64,000 bases of DNA, taken from positions 1 to 64,000 of the forward strand of contig NZ_WEGI01000015.1 in the NCBI RefSeq assembly GCF_009604425.1, in the 5' to 3' direction. Source of the DNA: Nocardia aurantia. GTDB taxonomy: Bacteria > Actinomycetota > Actinomycetes > Mycobacteriales > Mycobacteriaceae. The position numbers and the translations under genes are program-made. Below are positions 31,993-40,726 of the stretch, piece after piece. Every line of letters starts with the position of its first letter. The stretch's first letter is position 1. The notes under the pieces were generated by a model. The model did not search any database, was not told the origin of the DNA, and worked only from the letters and a program-made list of their open reading frames with translations.

Positions 31993-34086
31993 GTGTCCGA
32001 TCCCCGAAACGACGCCACTCAGCACCCTTCGGCCGACGGCGAGGCGGGCTTCCCGTTCTCGGCGGTGGTCGGGCAGGAACAGTTGCAGTTGGCGCTGATC
32101 CTGTGCGCGGTGCATCCGGGAATCGGCGGCGTGCTGGTGCGCGGCGAGAAGGGGACCGCGAAATCGACAGTGGTGCGTGCGCTGGCGCGGCTGCTGCCGC
32201 CGGTCACCGACGAATCCGGAGCTCGCCCGGCGCGGCTGGTCGAACTGCCGGTCGGCGCGACCGAGGACCGGGTGGTCGGGTCGCTGGACCTGGAGCGGGT
32301 GCTGCGCGACGGGGAACAGGCTTTCCGGCCGGGATTGCTGGCCGCCGCGCATCACGGCGTGCTGTACGTGGACGAGGTGAACCTGCTGCACGACCATCTG
32401 GTGGACGTGTTGCTCGACGCCGCCGCGATGGGCCGGGTACACATCGAGCGCGACGGGGTGTCGCATTCGCATCCGGCGCGTTTCGTGCTGGTCGGCACCA
32501 TGAATCCGGAGGAGGGCGAACTCCGCCCCCAGTTGCTGGACCGCTTCGGCCTGACCGTCGACGTCATCGCCTCCCGTGAGGTGGAGACCCGGATGGAGGT
32601 CGTGCGCCGCCGCCTGGCCTACGAGGCCGGCCCGGCCACCTTCGCCGCGCGTTACGCGGCCGCCGATCACGCCACCGCCGAACGCATCCTCGACGCTCGC
32701 GACCGGATCGACACCGTCGTGCTCGACGAGAACGAACTCCGCCGCATCGCCGCCCTCTGCGCGTCCTTCGACGTCGACGGTATGCGCGCCGATCTCGTGG
32801 TGGCCCGCACCGCCACCGCGCACGCGGCCTGGCGCGGCGCCGACCGGGTCACCGCCGACGACGTGCGGGTGGCCGCCGAACTGGCCTTACCGCACCGCCG
32901 TCGCCGCGACCCCTTCGACGAACCCGGCATCAGCCCCGAACAACTCGACGACGCGATGCGCAAGGCCGACGAGGAGGTCGAGAAGGCCAGGGACTCGAGC
33001 GAATCCGGTGCCACGGACGACTCCTCCGACTCCGAACACCACGCCGCGCAACCAAATTCGGACTCCGATCAGACTCAGCAAGTGGATCCAGGCTCCGATC
33101 ATCCTGCCCCGCAATCCGATTCCGGACCGGATAACCCGGCCGATCGTCCCGATTCCGGCCCCGCGCCGACCGGGCAGGATGCCACCGATCGGAGTCCGGC
33201 CGGTTCGGATCGGCCACAGGATCCCGACGACGACCCGGATGGCGGCCCCGGTGGCGGAGCGCGCCCTGGTACCGCCGGAGCCCCGGTGAATTCCATTGTC
33301 CGACCGCCCCATTGGGAGATTCCCGGTGTCGGCGAGGGTGCCCCCGGCCGTCGCTCCCGCGCACACTCCCGGCACGGCCGGGTGGTCCGCTCGGTCACCG
33401 ACACCACCGGCGGGCTGCATCTGCTCGGCACCGTCTTCGCCGCCGCACCCCACCAGCACCGCCGCGGCCGCAGCGCCGGCCCGCTGGCCCTGGCGCCCGC
33501 CGACCTCCGCGGCGCGTATCGCGAAGGGCGCGAAGGCAATCTGGTCGTCTTCATCGTCGACGCCTCCGGCTCGATGGCCTCCCGCGACCGGCTCTCCGCG
33601 GTGACCGGCGCCGTCGTCACGTTGCTGCGCGACGCCTACCAGCGCCGCGACAAGGTCGCGGTGATCACCGTCCGCGGCAGCGACGCCGAACTGGCACTAC
33701 CCCCGACCTCCTCGGTGGACATCGCCGTCCGCCGCCTGGCGTCGTTGCGCACCGGTGGCAAATCCCCATTGGCACAAGGACTCCTGAAGTCCCGCGAGAT
33801 CATCCAGCGGGAACGGGTCCGCGACCCGCACCGCCGCCCCATGCTGGTCCTGCTCACCGACGGCCGCGCCACCGGCGGCCCCGACCCGATCCCGCGCGCC
33901 CACACCGCCGCCGCCCTCCTCGCCCGCGAGGCCGTCACCTCCGTCGTCGTCGACTGCGAACGCGGCTTCGTGCGCCTCGGCCACGCCGCCGCCCTGGCCC
34001 GCACCCTCCGCGCCACCTACCTCCGCCTGGGCGAACTCACCGGCGATTCCGTGGCAGGCGCGGTCCGGGGCATCCGCGCGGCCTGA
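31993..34086 (+). CDS. Magnesium/cobalt chelatase-type protein (ChlI-ChlD fusion, Rv2850c-like)
   Basis: A 697-residue fusion. The N-terminal AAA+ half (about 20-330) has Walker A RGEKGTAKSTVVRAL, Walker B VLYVDEVNLLHDHLVDVLL and an arginine-finger/sensor region GTMNPEEGELRPQLLDRFGL. A long Asp/Pro/Ser-rich linker (about 330-440) follows. The C-terminal vWA domain has the MIDAS motif FIVDASGSMASRD at about 520 and RTGGKSPLAQGL. Family knowledge: this architecture belongs to Mg-chelatase ChlI/ChlD and CobS/CobT-like chelatases; adjacent cobO-cobB suggests cobalt insertion in cobalamin synthesis, but CobN is not in the window. An upstream in-frame start at 31843 is less likely. Confidence 0.92.
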   Translation: MSDPRNDATQHPSADGEAGFPFSAVVGQEQLQLALILCAVHPGIGGVLVRGEKGTAKSTVVRALARLLPPVTDESGARPARLVELPVGATEDRVVGSLDLERVLRDGEQAFRPGLLAAAHHGVLYVDEVNLLHDHLVDVLLDAAAMGRVHIERDGVSHSHPARFVLVGTMNPEEGELRPQLLDRFGLTVDVIASREVETRMEVVRRRLAYEAGPATFAARYAAADHATAERILDARDRIDTVVLDENELRRIAALCASFDVDGMRADLVVARTATAHAAWRGADRVTADDVRVAAELALPHRRRRDPFDEPGISPEQLDDAMRKADEEVEKARDSSESGATDDSSDSEHHAAQPNSDSDQTQQVDPGSDHPAPQSDSGPDNPADRPDSGPAPTGQDATDRSPAGSDRPQDPDDDPDGGPGGGARPGTAGAPVNSIVRPPHWEIPGVGEGAPGRRSRAHSRHGRVVRSVTDTTGGLHLLGTVFAAAPHQHRRGRSAGPLALAPADLRGAYREGREGNLVVFIVDASGSMASRDRLSAVTGAVVTLLRDAYQRRDKVAVITVRGSDAELALPPTSSVDIAVRRLASLRTGGKSPLAQGLLKSREIIQRERVRDPHRRPMLVLLTDGRATGGPDPIPRAHTAAALLAREAVTSVVVDCERGFVRLGHAAALARTLRATYLRLGELTGDSVAGAVRGIRAA

Positions 34087-34312
34087 GTACCTGCCCAGCA
34101 CGCAATGCGTCTCCGGCGGGCTGTTCCGGCCGGTCCGGGGATTTCAGCCGACCGGCCCAACCGTGCTCCGACAGCCGGGACCGGACCGAATCCTGGTGCG
34201 CTGCTTCACCGTCGGTCCGCGAACGGTTGTTCGGATTGCCGCACAATGCCTCCCCCTCTTTTCCGCCGGAGTGTAATGCCGTCATCGCGACGCACTCCGC
34301 ACCAACGGCGCG

Positions 34313-34601
34313 TCAGTGCTCGGCACAGGGTTGAATCTCGTTGTGACCGGCCAGATATTCGTCGTGCTCACTGCGTGTGAGCGGCCGGCCCGCCAATGGG
34401 CACAGCATCGCGTCCAGACTGTCCTGGCTGAGCAGGCTCGTGTCCCAGAGCCGGACCATGGGTGCCGGACAGCAAGGTTTCGCCGTCGGGGGAGAAGGCG
34501 ATGGTGCCGACGGCCACGAGGCGTTGAGCACCGCTCCGTCGCCGGGCGTGGTTCCGATCCAGCGAGCGGCGGTGCCTGTTGTACCGCGCGGATGTCGCCA
34601 C
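34313..34601 (-). pseudogene. Remnant of a WD40-repeat protein C-terminus (frameshifted)
   Basis: One frame reads VGTIAFSPDGETLLSGTHG, a canonical WD40 strand, and ends uselessly. A second frame, entered at about 34454-34460, continues with VRLWDTSLLSQDSLDAMLCP and then LAGRPLTRSEHDEYLAGH, the usual C-terminal tail of actinobacterial WD40/NACHT- or kinase-WD40 proteins, stopping at 34313. Joining the frames restores SG-x-x-VRLWD, so an indel near 34456 broke the gene. No complete repeat array lies upstream, so only a fragment remains. The flanking 34087-34312 and 34602-34725 contain no other supported gene. Confidence 0.7.
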
Positions 34602-34725
34602 CGGTTTTCATCGCGATCGCCGCGAGGCCGTTGTGGCTCGAATCATGGTGGCCGACAGGGGTTTCGGCAGACGATGGCGCGAACCGGCGACCCGGCGCGA
34701 ATTGTGCCCGGAACGGCCGGCCGGG

Positions 34726-35619
34726 TCAGGCGGCGAGGGGTTCGTAGTGGTCGGCCAGGGCGGTGAGGGTGGGGGAGCAGCCGGTGTCGAGGGTGAGGTG
34801 GGCCAGATCGTGGCCTCGGGTCCGGCCTCGGTTCACGATGACGACCGGGCGGCCGGTTCTGGCGGCGTGGCGGACGAAGCGCAGGCCCGACATCACCGTC
34901 AGCGAGGAGCCGGCGACCAGCAGGACGTCGGCGGTGTCGACCAGGTCGTAGGCGGCGGCGACGCGATCCTTGGGGACGTTCTCGCCGAAGTAGACGATGT
35001 CGGGTTTGAGCATGCCGCCGCAGTGGTGGCAGTCGACCATGCGGAAACTCGCGGTGTCGTCGACCACCGCGTCCGCGTCGGGAGCCACCTCGAGGCCGTC
35101 GGCGATCGCGGCCTTGGCGAAGCCGGGGTTGGCGTCCTCCAGGCGGTCGGCCAGGGTCATCCGGGAGGTGAGCGAGTCGCAGGCCAGGCAGCGGATCCGC
35201 GCGTAGGTGCCGTGCAGGTCGATCACGGTGCGGCTGCCGGCCTTGGTGTGCAGGAGGTCCACGTTCTGGGTGATCAGGCCCGAGACGACGCCCGCGCGCT
35301 CCAGGCGGGCCAGCGCGCGATGGCCGGGGTTGGGGCGGGCGGCGTCCATCCGGCGCCAGCCCACGTGGTTGCGCGCCCAATACCGTTGCCGGAACACGGG
35401 ATCGCCGACGAACTGCTGATACGTCATCGGGTTGCGCGGCGGTGAATCGGGGCCGCGGTAGTCCGGGATGCCGCTGTCGGTGGACAGTCCGGCGCCGGTG
35501 AGGACCGTCATCCGCCGGCCGTCGAGCAACCGGACGAGACGGTCGAGATCGGGCCCGGACGCCGGGGCACGGGCTCCGGTCGCTCCGGGACCGGCATTCG
35601 CATACCCGGCACTCGGCAT
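34726..35619 (-). CDS. Sirtuin (SIR2-family NAD-dependent protein deacylase)
   Basis: A 297-residue sirtuin. TGAGLSTDSGIPDYRG is the NAD-binding loop, TQNVDLLH the core NAD/acetyl-lysine motif and DLHGTYARIRCLAC holds the catalytic His and the first Zn cysteines; CHHCGGMLKPDIVYFGE has the second pair. GSSLTVMSG and NRG are the ribose-binding loops. ATG 35619 is supported by TACGCT 6 nt upstream (35631-35626). It should deacylate lysines of metabolic enzymes such as acyl-CoA synthetases; targets are not indicated. It is divergent from cobO and interrupts the chelatase-cobO adjacency seen in M. tuberculosis. Confidence 0.95.
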   Translation of the reverse strand: MPSAGYANAGPGATGARAPASGPDLDRLVRLLDGRRMTVLTGAGLSTDSGIPDYRGPDSPPRNPMTYQQFVGDPVFRQRYWARNHVGWRRMDAARPNPGHRALARLERAGVVSGLITQNVDLLHTKAGSRTVIDLHGTYARIRCLACDSLTSRMTLADRLEDANPGFAKAAIADGLEVAPDADAVVDDTASFRMVDCHHCGGMLKPDIVYFGENVPKDRVAAAYDLVDTADVLLVAGSSLTVMSGLRFVRHAARTGRPVVIVNRGRTRGHDLAHLTLDTGCSPTLTALADHYEPLAA

Positions 35620-35625
35620 GACACC

Positions 35626-35631
35626 AGCGTA
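35626..35631 (-). promoter_or_regulatory. -10 element (TACGCT) of a probable leaderless sirtuin transcript
   Basis: TACGCT ends 6 nt before ATG 35619 and no Shine-Dalgarno sequence is present. Confidence 0.55.
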
Positions 35632-35712
35632 CGACCACCGATCCGGCGCCGGGTTCGCCCGGCCGGTATGGCAACGTGGATCGGACACCGCCCGTGAGAA
35701 GGAGCACAGCCG

Positions 35713-36327
35713 ATGCCGAAGGGAATCCCCGAGACGGTCCCCGACGATGGTCTGACCACGCGGCAGCGGCGCAACCAGCCGGTGCTGGCCGTGCACACCG
35801 GGCCCGGCAAGGGTAAGTCGACCGCCGCGTTCGGGATGGCGTTGCGGGCGTGGAACCAGGGCTTCGACGTCGCCGTCTTCCAGTTCGTGAAGAGCGCCAA
35901 GTGGAAGGTCGGCGAGGAGGCCGCGTTCCGGACCCTCGGCCGCCTGCACGACGAGACCGGCGCCGGTGGCGCGGTCGAGTGGCACAAGATGGGCGAGGGC
36001 TGGTCGTGGACCCGCAAGCAGGGCTCCGAGGAGGACCACGCGGCGGCCGCGCTGTCGGGCTGGCAGGAGATCGCCCGCCGCCTCGACGCCGAACAGCACC
36101 GCTTCTACGTGCTCGACGAATTCACCTATCCGCTGAAATGGGGCTGGGTCGACGTGCGGGAGGTGGTCGGGACGCTCCAGCGCCGGCCCGGCAACCAGCA
36201 CGTGGTGATCACCGGCCGCGACGCTCCGGCCGATCTGCTCGAAGCCGCCGACCTGGTCACCGAGATGACGAAGGTGAAGCATCCGATGGACGCCGGCCGC
36301 AAGGGCCAGCGCGGCATCGAATGGTGA
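35713..36327 (+). CDS. cobO: Cob(I)yrinic acid a,c-diamide adenosyltransferase
   Basis: A 204-residue ATP:corrinoid adenosyltransferase of the CobA/CobO/BtuR type, which attaches the 5'-deoxyadenosyl group to cobalt. P-loop HTGPGKGKSTAAFGMALRAW is at about 28-47, FVLDEFTYPLKWGW-like YVLDEFTYPLKWGWVD is the conserved Walker B block, and VVITGRDAPADLLEAADLVT is the C-terminal signature. The end EMTKVKHPMDAGRKGQRGIEW is diagnostic of CobO. AAGGAG (35699-35704) sets ATG 35713. cobB follows after 22 bp. Confidence 0.97.
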   Translation: MPKGIPETVPDDGLTTRQRRNQPVLAVHTGPGKGKSTAAFGMALRAWNQGFDVAVFQFVKSAKWKVGEEAAFRTLGRLHDETGAGGAVEWHKMGEGWSWTRKQGSEEDHAAAALSGWQEIARRLDAEQHRFYVLDEFTYPLKWGWVDVREVVGTLQRRPGNQHVVITGRDAPADLLEAADLVTEMTKVKHPMDAGRKGQRGIEW

Positions 36328-36349
36328 CCCGGATCATGCGGGGTGCGTC

Positions 36350-38239
36350 GTGAGCGTCCCCGCGATCGTCATCGCGGCTCCCGCGTCCGGCAGCGGAAAG
36401 ACCACGCTGGCAACGGGTTTGATCGGTGCGCTGCGGCGCGCGGGGCACGAGGTCGCGCCGTTCAAGGTCGGCCCGGACTACATCGACCCCGGCTACCACG
36501 GACTGGCCGCGGGCCGGCCCGGCCGCAACCTGGATCCGGTGCTCGTCGGCGCCGACCGGGTCGCCCCGCTGTACCGGCACGGCAGCCGCGGCTCCGATAT
36601 CGCCGTGGTCGAGGGCGTGATGGGCCTGTTCGACGGCCGGATCGACGCGGATTTCCCCGGGCCGGTCGCCGAGGGCTCGACCGCGCAGGTCGCCGCGGCC
36701 TTGGGCGCGCCGGTGCTCCTGGTCGTGGACGCGCGCGGGCACAGCCAGAGTCTGGCGGCGCTGCTGCACGGCTTCGCCACCTTCTCCACCGACATCCGGC
36801 TCGGCGGCGTGATCCTGAACCGGGTGGGCAGCGCCCGGCACGAGGAGGTGCTGCGGGCCGCCTGCGATCGAGTCGGTCTGCCGGTCCTCGGTGCGCTACC
36901 CCGTATGAGCGAATTATCCGTCCCCTCACGGCATCTGGGCCTGATCCCGGCCGTGGAACACGGCTCCGCGGCCCGGTCGGCGGTGGACGTGATGACGGAA
37001 CTGGTTGCCGCGCACATCGATCTGGCGGCGGTCGTCGCGCTGGCCGCGTCCCGTGTCACCGGCCCGGCCTGGGATCCGGTCGCGGAGGTGGGCTCGGAGA
37101 TCGCTTTCGATCACAAAGACATTGCGGGACAATGGGATCGGGCCGCCGTGGTGCCGCCCGGCGACGATCCGCGAGCGCATCATGGCTTGCCGAACACCGG
37201 CTCAGGATCCTCGGATGCCGACCGATCCGAGGGACGGCCGTACCCGATTCATGCGGCGGCTCGGGCCGTCCCGACCGATGCGGAGTCGGCGATCACCCGG
37301 CCGGGCAGTACAGCGCCGGGCTCCGGCGGTGCGGGTGCCGGTCCGGGCGTCGGAGCGGGGGCCGGTCCGGGTGCCGGAGCGAAGGACCGCACTTCGGTGC
37401 TCGCGTCGGCGAATGCCGGTCCGGATGCCGCTGGCCGGGAGCGGGTTCCGGCGGGTGCCGGTCCGGATGCCACGGGCCGGGAGCGGGTTCCGGCGGGTGC
37501 CGGTCCGGATGCCACGGGCCGGGAGCGGGTCCCGGCAGGTGCCGGTCCGGACGCCACGGGCCGGGAGCGGATTCCGGCAGGCGCCGGTCCGGACCGCACG
37601 AGCATGCGTCGGGCTCCCGTGATCGCGGTCGCAGGTGGGGCCGCCTTCACCTTCGGGTACGCCGAACATCGCGAACTGTTGTCCGCGGCGGGTGCGGAGG
37701 TGGTGGTCTTCGACCCGTTGCGCGACGAGTTGCCCACCGGCACAGTCGGTTTGGTGCTGCCTGGTGGCTTCCCGGAGGAGCACGCCGCCGAGCTGGCCGC
37801 CAACGAGCCGTTGCTCACCGCCGTCGCGGCGGCCGCGCGGCGCGGCCTGCCGATCCACGCCGAATGCGCGGGCCTGCTGTATCTCACCCGGACCCTGGAC
37901 GGCCACCGGATGGCAGGCGTGATCGATGCCGCTGCCGAGTTCGGCCCGCGGCTGACCCTCGGCTACCGGGACGCCGTCGCATTGTCCGATTCGGTGCTGT
38001 GGGCCGCCGGGTCGCGCGTGCGCGGGCATGAATTTCATCGCACCCGGCTCGTGGACATCGCCCCCGGCGCCCCGGCCTGGGGCTGGCGCACCCCGGACGG
38101 CAGCGCCGCGCGGGAAGGCTCGATGGTCCACCGGGTGCACGCCTCGTACCTGCACACCCACCCGGCGGGCAATCCCACCGCGATCGCCCGATTCGTCAGC
38201 GCCGCAGCCGAATACGCATCGAGTGCGGCCGATGCCTGA
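36350..38239 (+). CDS. cobB: Cobyrinic acid a,c-diamide synthase with expanded repeat linker
   Basis: A 629-residue glutamine-dependent amidotransferase that amidates carboxylates a and c of hydrogenobyrinic/cobyrinic acid. The N-terminal P-loop APASGSGKTTLATGLIGAL and the signature FKVGPDYIDPGYH lead the ATP-binding domain (about 1-265). The C-terminal GATase domain (about 424-629) has Cys in IHAECAGLLYLTR and His near its end. The usual length is about 450-470; the extra 150 or so residues form a Gly/Ala/Pro-rich linker containing four tandem 14-residue repeats (GPDATGRERVPAGA). Catalytic regions look intact, so the enzyme should work. GTG 36350 starts 22 bp after cobO. Confidence 0.95.
   Translation: MSVPAIVIAAPASGSGKTTLATGLIGALRRAGHEVAPFKVGPDYIDPGYHGLAAGRPGRNLDPVLVGADRVAPLYRHGSRGSDIAVVEGVMGLFDGRIDADFPGPVAEGSTAQVAAALGAPVLLVVDARGHSQSLAALLHGFATFSTDIRLGGVILNRVGSARHEEVLRAACDRVGLPVLGALPRMSELSVPSRHLGLIPAVEHGSAARSAVDVMTELVAAHIDLAAVVALAASRVTGPAWDPVAEVGSEIAFDHKDIAGQWDRAAVVPPGDDPRAHHGLPNTGSGSSDADRSEGRPYPIHAAARAVPTDAESAITRPGSTAPGSGGAGAGPGVGAGAGPGAGAKDRTSVLASANAGPDAAGRERVPAGAGPDATGRERVPAGAGPDATGRERVPAGAGPDATGRERIPAGAGPDRTSMRRAPVIAVAGGAAFTFGYAEHRELLSAAGAEVVVFDPLRDELPTGTVGLVLPGGFPEEHAAELAANEPLLTAVAAAARRGLPIHAECAGLLYLTRTLDGHRMAGVIDAAAEFGPRLTLGYRDAVALSDSVLWAAGSRVRGHEFHRTRLVDIAPGAPAWGWRTPDGSAAREGSMVHRVHASYLHTHPAGNPTAIARFVSAAAEYASSAADA
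37415..37582 (+). repeat. 42-bp minisatellite in the cobB linker
   Basis: Four tandem 42-bp copies starting at 37415, 37457, 37499 and 37541 are nearly identical, followed by an 18-bp partial copy. They encode 14-residue units. The unit is a multiple of three, so copy number can vary without breaking the frame. Confidence 0.93.
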
Positions 38240-38705
38240 TCCGTCGGGCCGGGCCGCCGGCCGTCGGCCGGCACTGCGCGGTACTGCTACGGCGATCGTT
38301 CCCGTACGAGCCGGTAGGTGCCCGAGAGAGGCCGCGGCACAGGAGGTCTCGCGAGACGTGCCGGCGCACCCGTGACCGCGGATCGCGCGTGGGCATGCGC
38401 GTCCGCATGCCCGACCTGCGACTGCCGGCTCGGCCGCTCGCGTCCGCACGACACCTGTTGCGGGAGCAGGACGTGATGCCGGCGGGACAGCGATCCGCGG
38501 CCGTGCCGATTTCCCGCCGCGTGCCGGATGTACCGAATTCCGGCCGCTTGTACGGCACCCCGCGCCCGCCGGAGGACACCCGGGCACGATCCGAGGTCCC
38601 GCTCTCGGCTCGGCACGTCGATCGACCGGTGGGCCGGGCGCCGGCGGCCGGCTCGCGAGCACGGACTCGGCCGGCGAGTGGGCGAGTTGGGGCGGGAGGG
38701 TTTCG
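38240..38705. other. Intergenic stretch between cobB and the cobE-like gene
   Basis: I find no supported gene in these 466 bp; open frames have shadow-like composition. No B12-box or other riboswitch core was recognised. GGGAGGG at its right end (38695-38701 region) is the RBS of the next gene. Confidence 0.45.
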
Positions 38706-39113
38706 GTGACGCCGGCGGAACCGGCGCACCGTGATCCGGACCGCGAGGGTGAGGACGCGCAGGCGCCGCTGTCCGTCGGGATCGGGTTCCGGCCGGGCGT
38801 CTCGGCGTCGGCACTGCTGAGCGCCGTACGCGAATCGCTGGGAGACAACGTAATACGTTGCCTGGCGACCATCGATCGGCGGGCCGGGGAACCGGGATTG
38901 GTCGCGGCGGCCGCGGCGCTGGGGGTGCCGGTCGTGCTGTTCACGGCGGCCGAGTTGGCGGCGGTACCGGTGGCGGGGGCGTCGGCGCGGGTGGCGGCGG
39001 CGGTCGGGACGGCGAGTGTGGCCGAGGCCGCGGCGCTGCTCGCCGCGGCCGGCGGCGAGCTGGTACTGCCGAAGCGGGTCGTGGGCGGCGTCACGGTGGC
39101 CGCCGCCCACTGA
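38706..39113 (+). CDS. cobE: CobE/GbiG C-terminal-like cobalamin biosynthesis protein
   Basis: A 135-residue protein matching the CobE/CbiG C-terminal domain. SVGIGFRPGVSASALLSAVR is the N-terminal strand and GxR turn, LATIDRRAGEPGLVAAAAAL is the conserved Asp/Lys-like helix, and VGTASVAEAAALLAAAGGEL with LPKR-x-VGGVTVAAA is the signature end. Family knowledge: this domain participates in ring contraction/acetaldehyde extrusion around precorrin-4 to -6 in some pathways. GTG 38706 has GGGAGGG about 6 nt upstream. The first 23 residues are not conserved. It follows cobB in the same direction after a long gap. Confidence 0.85.
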   Translation: MTPAEPAHRDPDREGEDAQAPLSVGIGFRPGVSASALLSAVRESLGDNVIRCLATIDRRAGEPGLVAAAAALGVPVVLFTAAELAAVPVAGASARVAAAVGTASVAEAAALLAAAGGELVLPKRVVGGVTVAAAH

Positions 39114-39117
39114 CGCG

Positions 39118-39558
39118 CTACAGGCAGGCGCCGCCGAGGTTCACGGCGTTGATCGTGATCGAGCCGGCGACCGGCTGATAGTCCGTGCCGCCGTCGTGGT
39201 ACATCGCGCTGATCACATGGGTGCCGGGAGCATCGGGAAGCCAGGAGATCTCGGCGGTGCCGTTGTTGACGGGCACGCTGCCGACGACATTGCCCGCTTG
39301 GCCGTTCAGGTGACTGAAGAAGTCGACCGTGCCGGCGGACACAGGCGACCCGTCGGGATTCTTCAGCGTCGCGTGCGCGACCTGCCGGCACCCGACCGAC
39401 GCCGTGTTGGCGACGCCGAGTACGGACCCCGTCATCGCCACCTGCAGTGTCGGAGTGACGACCGCGTGCGCGGCCGACCCGGCCGCCAGTGGCGCCGCCA
39501 GCGCCGCCGCCGTGAGCACGAGACCGGCCGTGCCGCGGGACATCTCGAAAACGCTCAT
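39118..39558 (-). CDS. Secreted protein with bacterial Ig-like domain
   Basis: A 146-residue secreted protein. A signal peptide with an Ala/Leu-rich core ends near AAHAVVTP (about residue 32). The mature part is one Ig-like beta-sandwich of the Big_3-like type: HATLKNPDGSPVSAGTVDFF, NNGTAEISWLPDAPGTHVI and SAMYHDGGTDYQPVAGSITI. Cysteines near the start and end of the mature domain could form one disulfide. GGCAGGG precedes ATG 39558. It is convergent with the cobE-like gene (4-bp gap). It could be a cell-envelope adhesion or scaffolding module; function unknown. Confidence 0.8.
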   Translation of the reverse strand: MSVFEMSRGTAGLVLTAAALAAPLAAGSAAHAVVTPTLQVAMTGSVLGVANTASVGCRQVAHATLKNPDGSPVSAGTVDFFSHLNGQAGNVVGSVPVNNGTAEISWLPDAPGTHVISAMYHDGGTDYQPVAGSITINAVNLGGACL

Positions 39559-39639
39559 ACCGCCCTGCCTTTCGCTGTGCCAGTTACCCGGCCCGATCGA
39601 GACCGGGAGTGCGTCGGGTTGGCAGGCTACCAGCTCCGT

Positions 39640-40671
39640 TCAGACACGCCAGGATTCCAATACCCGATCGAGATCGGGTCGAATGGCCGCCCGCGCGTCC
39701 ATCCGCGCCACGCCGTCCATGAGCATCCGGTCGTAGGAGGTGTCGCGGTGCCGGATCGACGCGATGACGGCCAGGGTGACCGCTTCGGTGTCGAACACCT
39801 TCGCCGCGGCGCTGCGGCCGACCCGGCCGCTGCCGCGCAGCGCCGCGTGGTCGGCGATCTCGCCGGCGCGTTCGGCGGGACAGCCGGGGAACAGCCGCCG
39901 GATCTCCGCGGCGAAGCGGGCCTGGAACTCGGCGTCCTGCGCGTCGCGGCGCACCCGGTCGCGGTCGCGGCGGCGCTCCCGGGCCTCCTCGTCGGCCAGG
40001 CACTGCTCCTCGGCGCGGGCCAGCGCCTGCTCCTCGATCAGAATTCCCTTGCGCTCGTAGCGTTTTCGGCGCGGGTTGAGCCGGACCACGATCGCGGCGA
40101 GCGTGCTCTCCTTCTTGGCACGGCGGCTCAGGGCCGCGTCGCCGGCGGGCAGGTATTCCAGATGGTCCAGATCGGCGCAGGTCAGGCACATCGGGCCGGT
40201 GGCCGACATGATCAGATACGAACCGGTGTCGGCACATTCGACGCAGGTGAACGGTTGCTCGGCGGCGACCACCACCAGATCGGGCGCCTTGTTCTGCCGC
40301 CGCACCAACTGCTCGCGCCGGGCCGGCGTGAGATCCGCGGACAGCCAATGGATCCGGAAGATCGGATCGTCGCCGTCGGCGACGAAGGCCAGCGGCTCCT
40401 GATCACGGGCGCTGGACAGGTACGCGGTCTCGCTGGAGTCGAGACCGCGCTGCTGGGCCCACTCCCGCAGCAACTCCGCCGCTTCGCGCATACGCGCGCC
40501 GTCGACGGCGGCCAGCCGTTCGAGCGTGGCGGCCCGGCCCTGGCGCCACTGGTCCACCTGGGTGGAGCGCAGCCAGCCGAGCCGGGTGAACACATCGACC
40601 ACCGACACGTACTTGCGTTGCGTCAGCGCCGCTTCGGCGGCTTGGTGCACCCGACTCCGTAACGAGGCCAT
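39640..40671 (-). CDS. DUF2293-domain protein
   Basis: A 343-residue soluble protein. The N-terminal part (about 1-120) resembles an HTH-like region in DUF2293 proteins: SVVDVFTRLGWLRSTQVDQW followed by RQGRAATLERL. A CxxC...CxxC pair (TCVECADTG and CLTCADLD) suggests a Zn-binding knuckle at about 175-200. A charged coiled-coil (about 235-275) leads into the C-terminal DUF2293 domain (CPAERAGEIADHAALRGSGR, then VGRSAAAKVFD). TATGGT (40685-40680) lies 8 nt before ATG 40671, which suggests a leaderless transcript. Family function is unknown; nucleic-acid binding is a guess. Confidence 0.75.
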   Translation of the reverse strand: MASLRSRVHQAAEAALTQRKYVSVVDVFTRLGWLRSTQVDQWRQGRAATLERLAAVDGARMREAAELLREWAQQRGLDSSETAYLSSARDQEPLAFVADGDDPIFRIHWLSADLTPARREQLVRRQNKAPDLVVVAAEQPFTCVECADTGSYLIMSATGPMCLTCADLDHLEYLPAGDAALSRRAKKESTLAAIVVRLNPRRKRYERKGILIEEQALARAEEQCLADEEARERRRDRDRVRRDAQDAEFQARFAAEIRRLFPGCPAERAGEIADHAALRGSGRVGRSAAAKVFDTEAVTLAVIASIRHRDTSYDRMLMDGVARMDARAAIRPDLDRVLESWRV

Positions 40672-40679
40672 GACCAGGG

Positions 40680-40685
40680 ACCATA
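40680..40685 (-). promoter_or_regulatory. -10 element (TATGGT) of a probable leaderless DUF2293 transcript
   Basis: TATGGT ends 8 nt before ATG 40671 and no Shine-Dalgarno sequence is visible. Confidence 0.5.
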
Positions 40686-40726
40686 GCCGACGGGACCGAC
40701 AGCTCCGGCGGGCCGGGTGCGGGCGC

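Noticed and set aside
37415..37600. CRISPR array
   Set aside because: The regular units here (and at 52880 and 10412) are contiguous tandem repeats without unique spacers, and no cas genes are present.
36343..38031. 562-residue frame overlapping cobB
   Set aside because: It is a +1 shadow of cobB, which has intact catalytic motifs in its own frame.
38240..38705. Possible cobalamin riboswitch or small gene upstream of the cobE-like gene
   Set aside because: No B12-box-like core or convincing paired structure could be read, and the frames have shadow composition. A covariance-model search would settle it.
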